A program made the translations under genes and the position numbers. This document shows, in pieces, positions 48,922-50,896 of a stretch of DNA of 50,896 bases. The DNA comes from Alitiscatomonas aceti. Its GTDB lineage: Bacteria > Bacillota > Clostridia > Lachnospirales > Lachnospiraceae. The stretch covers positions 1 to 50,896 of the forward strand of contig NZ_JAOQJF010000023.1 in the NCBI RefSeq assembly GCF_025567195.1, read 5' to 3'. Within the stretch, counting starts at the first letter, position 1. Each line of letters opens with the position of its first letter. A model generated the notes under the pieces. That model was not told the origin of the DNA and made no database searches. It worked only from the letters and a program-made list of their open reading frames with translations.

Positions 48922-49161
48922 ATGCCCAAAGTTATTCCCATGCCCGGCCGGGTGGAAAAAGTTGTGGCCGAGCGCGACCAGCTGAGCCACGGACGGCTGA
49001 TTCATGTGGTTTCCGTGTTCCCCGCGGACGGCGCCTGCTCGCCGGAGGACAAACTCAAAACGCTCATTGACATGGATCTCAAAAATTCCCACACAGTTGC
49101 GGAAAGGGGTGGACAAACCGCCCCGTCAGAGGTAACATCACACAAACTCTGGACGGTTTGA
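48922..49161 (+). CDS. TnpW-like small protein ahead of recombinase
   Basis: A 79-residue protein. The middle (RLIHVVSVFPADGACSPEDK, then LKTLIDMDLKN) resembles TnpW proteins that accompany TnpX recombinases, with a strand followed by a DKL-x-x-LI helix. Its role is unknown; an excision-directing factor is possible. The ATG follows GAGGAGGGACGCA. It ends 20 bp before the recombinase start, so the two are likely cotranscribed. Confidence 0.65.
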   Translation: MPKVIPMPGRVEKVVAERDQLSHGRLIHVVSVFPADGACSPEDKLKTLIDMDLKNSHTVAERGGQTAPSEVTSHKLWTV

Positions 49162-49181
49162 CTGGAGAGAAGGAGGCTTTT

Positions 49182-50819
49182 ATGAGTCAGTCAAACCAAG
49201 GGAAAATCACCGCCCTGTACTGCCGCCTGAGCCAGGACGACGGTCTGGACGGGGAGTCCAACAGCATCCAAAACCAAAAGAGAATATTAGAGCAGTATGC
49301 CATTGACCACCGCTTTCCCAACATCCAATTCTATGTGGACGACGGATACTCCGGGGCCAGTTTCAACCGACCGGATTTCCAGCGCATGATGTCCGACATG
49401 GAGGACGGGAAAATCGGGATCATCATCACCAAGGATCTCAGCCGTCTGGGGCGAAACCAGTTGCACACAGGGCTGTACATCGAGGAGCGGTTCCCGCAGT
49501 TCGGCGTCCGCTACATCGCCATCAACGACAATGTGGACACGGAAAACGCCGAGAGCAACGACCTGATGCCCTTCAAAAACCTGTTCAACGAGTGGTTCGT
49601 GCGGGACACCAGCCGGAAGATCCGGGCGGTACAGCGGGCCAAGGCTCAGCGCGGGGAGCGCCTGGGAACACGGGCACCCTACGGCTACAAAAAGGATGAG
49701 AATGCCAAGGGCAAACTCGTTGTTGATGAGGAGGCCGCCGCTGTGGTGCGTCGCATTTTTGCCCTCTGCGCTGCCGGCCGCGGCCCGAGTCAGATTGCTA
49801 AACAGTTGAGAGCCGAAAACGTGCTTTGTCCGGCGGTCTACACCTACCGCAAGTTGGGATCCGGCCATACCTGCCTCGATCTGTCCCAGCCCTATAACTG
49901 GTCCGACAGCACCATCGCCAACATCCTGGAGAATGAAACCTACCTTGGGAACACGGTCAACATGAAGTTCACCACAAAATCCTATAAGGACAAGCGGTAT
50001 GTGCAGCATCCCAGGGAGGAGTGTCTGGTGTTTGAGGGGACCCATCCGGCGCTGATCACGCGGGAGGTTTGGGATATCGTCCAGCGGGTCCGGCAAAACC
50101 GGAAGCGCCCCACAAAGATGGAGGAACTCAACAAGTATTCCGGCCTCGTCATCTGTGCCGACTGCGGTTCCACAATGGTCCTGCATAGGGCGCGCACCAT
50201 GAAACCAACGCAAAACAATTTCACCTGCCGAACCTATAAGAAAGCAGGGTCTGAGGTCTGCACGGCCCACTACATTCGGGAGTGTGTCCTCGACGAGATT
50301 GTGCTGGAGGACATCCGCAGGGTGACGGCGATGGCGCGGGAGCATACGCAGGAGTTCGCCGCCTATATCTGTGACCGGCAGTCCGCTGAACTGCGGCGGG
50401 AGATCCGCAGGCAGGAGTTGGAACTTTCAGGGATGAAAAAGCGCGAGGCGGAATTGGAGGCCATCTTCAAGCGACTGTATGAGGACAGCGTACTGGGCCG
50501 CATCACCACGGAGCAGTTCCAGACCCTCTCCGCCAGTTATGTGGCGGAGCAGGAGCAGTTGAAAACTGCCATCCCGCAAAAGGAGCGGGAGGTCGCCAAA
50601 CTGAAGGCCACGGTGTCCGGCGCAGACAACTTCATTGCCAGGGCCAAACGCTACACAGACATTCAGAAGCTGACGCCGGAGTTGCTGCGGCTGTTTATTG
50701 AGAAAATCGTGGTGCATGAGAAGGATGTGAAGTGGTCCAAACACGCCAGCCAAACGGTGGAAATCCATTACACGGATATTGGCGTGATTGGGAATATGAA
50801 CATCACGAAAAGTGCGTAA
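49182..50819 (+). CDS. Large serine recombinase (TnpX/Tn4451-like integrase)
   Basis: A 545-residue recombinase. The catalytic domain starts with ALYCRLSQDDG, where serine 17 is the likely nucleophile, and continues through SNSIQNQKRILEQYA, YSGASFNRPDFQRMM and the SRLGRNQ arginine loop. A recombinase domain (~160-270) precedes a zinc-ribbon-like segment (CADCGS ... C) and a long coiled coil. It integrates and excises the ICE between att sites. ATG 49182 follows AAGGAGG at 5 nt; an upstream GTG (49158) precedes the ribosome site. It is the rightmost gene, consistent with an att end just beyond it. Confidence 0.95.
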   Translation: MSQSNQGKITALYCRLSQDDGLDGESNSIQNQKRILEQYAIDHRFPNIQFYVDDGYSGASFNRPDFQRMMSDMEDGKIGIIITKDLSRLGRNQLHTGLYIEERFPQFGVRYIAINDNVDTENAESNDLMPFKNLFNEWFVRDTSRKIRAVQRAKAQRGERLGTRAPYGYKKDENAKGKLVVDEEAAAVVRRIFALCAAGRGPSQIAKQLRAENVLCPAVYTYRKLGSGHTCLDLSQPYNWSDSTIANILENETYLGNTVNMKFTTKSYKDKRYVQHPREECLVFEGTHPALITREVWDIVQRVRQNRKRPTKMEELNKYSGLVICADCGSTMVLHRARTMKPTQNNFTCRTYKKAGSEVCTAHYIRECVLDEIVLEDIRRVTAMAREHTQEFAAYICDRQSAELRREIRRQELELSGMKKREAELEAIFKRLYEDSVLGRITTEQFQTLSASYVAEQEQLKTAIPQKEREVAKLKATVSGADNFIARAKRYTDIQKLTPELLRLFIEKIVVHEKDVKWSKHASQTVEIHYTDIGVIGNMNITKSA

Positions 50820-50825
50820 AGGAAC

Positions 50826-50855
50826 AGGCAGGTGCTGCCAATGCAACACCTGCCT
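50826..50855 (+). terminator. Terminator after recombinase gene
   Basis: AGGCAGGTG (50826-50834) pairs with CACCTGCCT (50847-50855), followed by ATCCTTAAAATTT. It ends the recombinase message. No att site could be identified in the final 40 bp. Confidence 0.6.
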
Positions 50856-50896
50856 ATCCTTAAAATTTGTAGTTGTCCCTGTCAGGCCGGACCTAA

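Noticed and set aside
1..50896. The window as a complete circular ICE
   Set aside because: The ends do not share a clear overlap or att repeat that I could identify by eye, so circularity is not claimed.
1..50896. tRNA or rRNA genes
   Set aside because: No cloverleaf or conserved rRNA sequence was recognised in any intergenic stretch.

Overview
The window looks like most or all of an integrative and conjugative element (ICE) of a Gram-positive gut Clostridia (Oscillospirales/Flavonifractor-like), of the broad Tn1549/CTn type that uses a large serine recombinase. The assignment rests on a Firmicutes-type transfer set (MobP relaxase, MobC, PcfB, VirD4, VirB4, VirB6, a VirB2-like protein, PrgI, an NlpC/P60 hydrolase), strong AGGAGG ribosome sites, GTG/TTG starts, an SLH-domain surface protein and a TnpX-like recombinase. 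No rRNA, tRNA or CRISPR array was seen. The 16S and host chromosome are absent, so the host is inferred.

Layout. (1) 1-10.1 kb, plus strand, clearly AT-richer: a cargo island with an AraC-type regulator, a five-gene nickel/peptide-type ABC importer (two permeases, two ATPases, one lipoprotein), a pair of YbtP/YbtQ/IrtAB-like half-size ABC transporters and a short DtxR/MntR-family metalloregulator. Together they look like a metal or metallophore acquisition island. No metallophore synthesis genes are present, which fits scavenging of ligands made by others. (2) 10.4-11.5 kb: a WYL-domain regulator followed by strong convergent terminators. (3) 11.5-25.25 kb, minus strand, GC-rich: the conjugation machinery. 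VirB4 is split by a 2.5-kb group II intron inserted at its Walker B motif. (4) About 25.26-25.46 kb: inverted-repeat-rich intergenic DNA upstream of mobC, the best oriT candidate. (5) 25.46-39.0 kb, minus strand: a long run of overlapping small genes, comprising two DNA methyltransferases, a SAM synthetase, an amidoligase plus gamma-glutamylcyclotransferase pair, a broken PP-loop/PAPS-reductase-like gene, ParM/ParR, a ParB-like protein, SSB and many proteins of unknown function. This side of oriT would be the leading or lagging region depending on strand polarity. (6) 39.1-47.6 kb, minus strand: a 1089-residue cysteine-repeat/SLH surface protein, a primase-like TOPRIM protein, zinc-ribbon and ribbon-helix-helix proteins, a DinG-type helicase and a sigma-like factor. 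(7) 47.6-50.8 kb: an XRE/ImmA control pair with a shared palindromic box (GTTCTC-N6-GAGAAC), then plus-strand TnpW-like and serine recombinase genes at the right end.

How it works together. Excision and integration depend on the serine recombinase. Maintenance is probably controlled by XRE/ImmA, and the circular form may be stabilised by ParM/ParR, ParB and SSB. MobC, MobP and PcfB process DNA and hand it to VirD4, while VirB4, VirB6, VirB2-like, PrgI and the NlpC/P60 hydrolase build the channel. The methyltransferase/SAM-synthetase set may protect incoming DNA from restriction.

The most unusual observation is that several well-formed genes appear to begin at near-cognate codons one base from ATG: ATC for prgI, ATA for a small gene next to oriT, ACG for the primase-like gene, and CTG twice, at TGA-overlapping junctions. 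Other points of interest are the intron in virB4, a nonsense codon in the PP-loop gene, a resolvase-like protein whose nucleophilic serine is replaced by asparagine, and an operator-like direct repeat before the importer operon.
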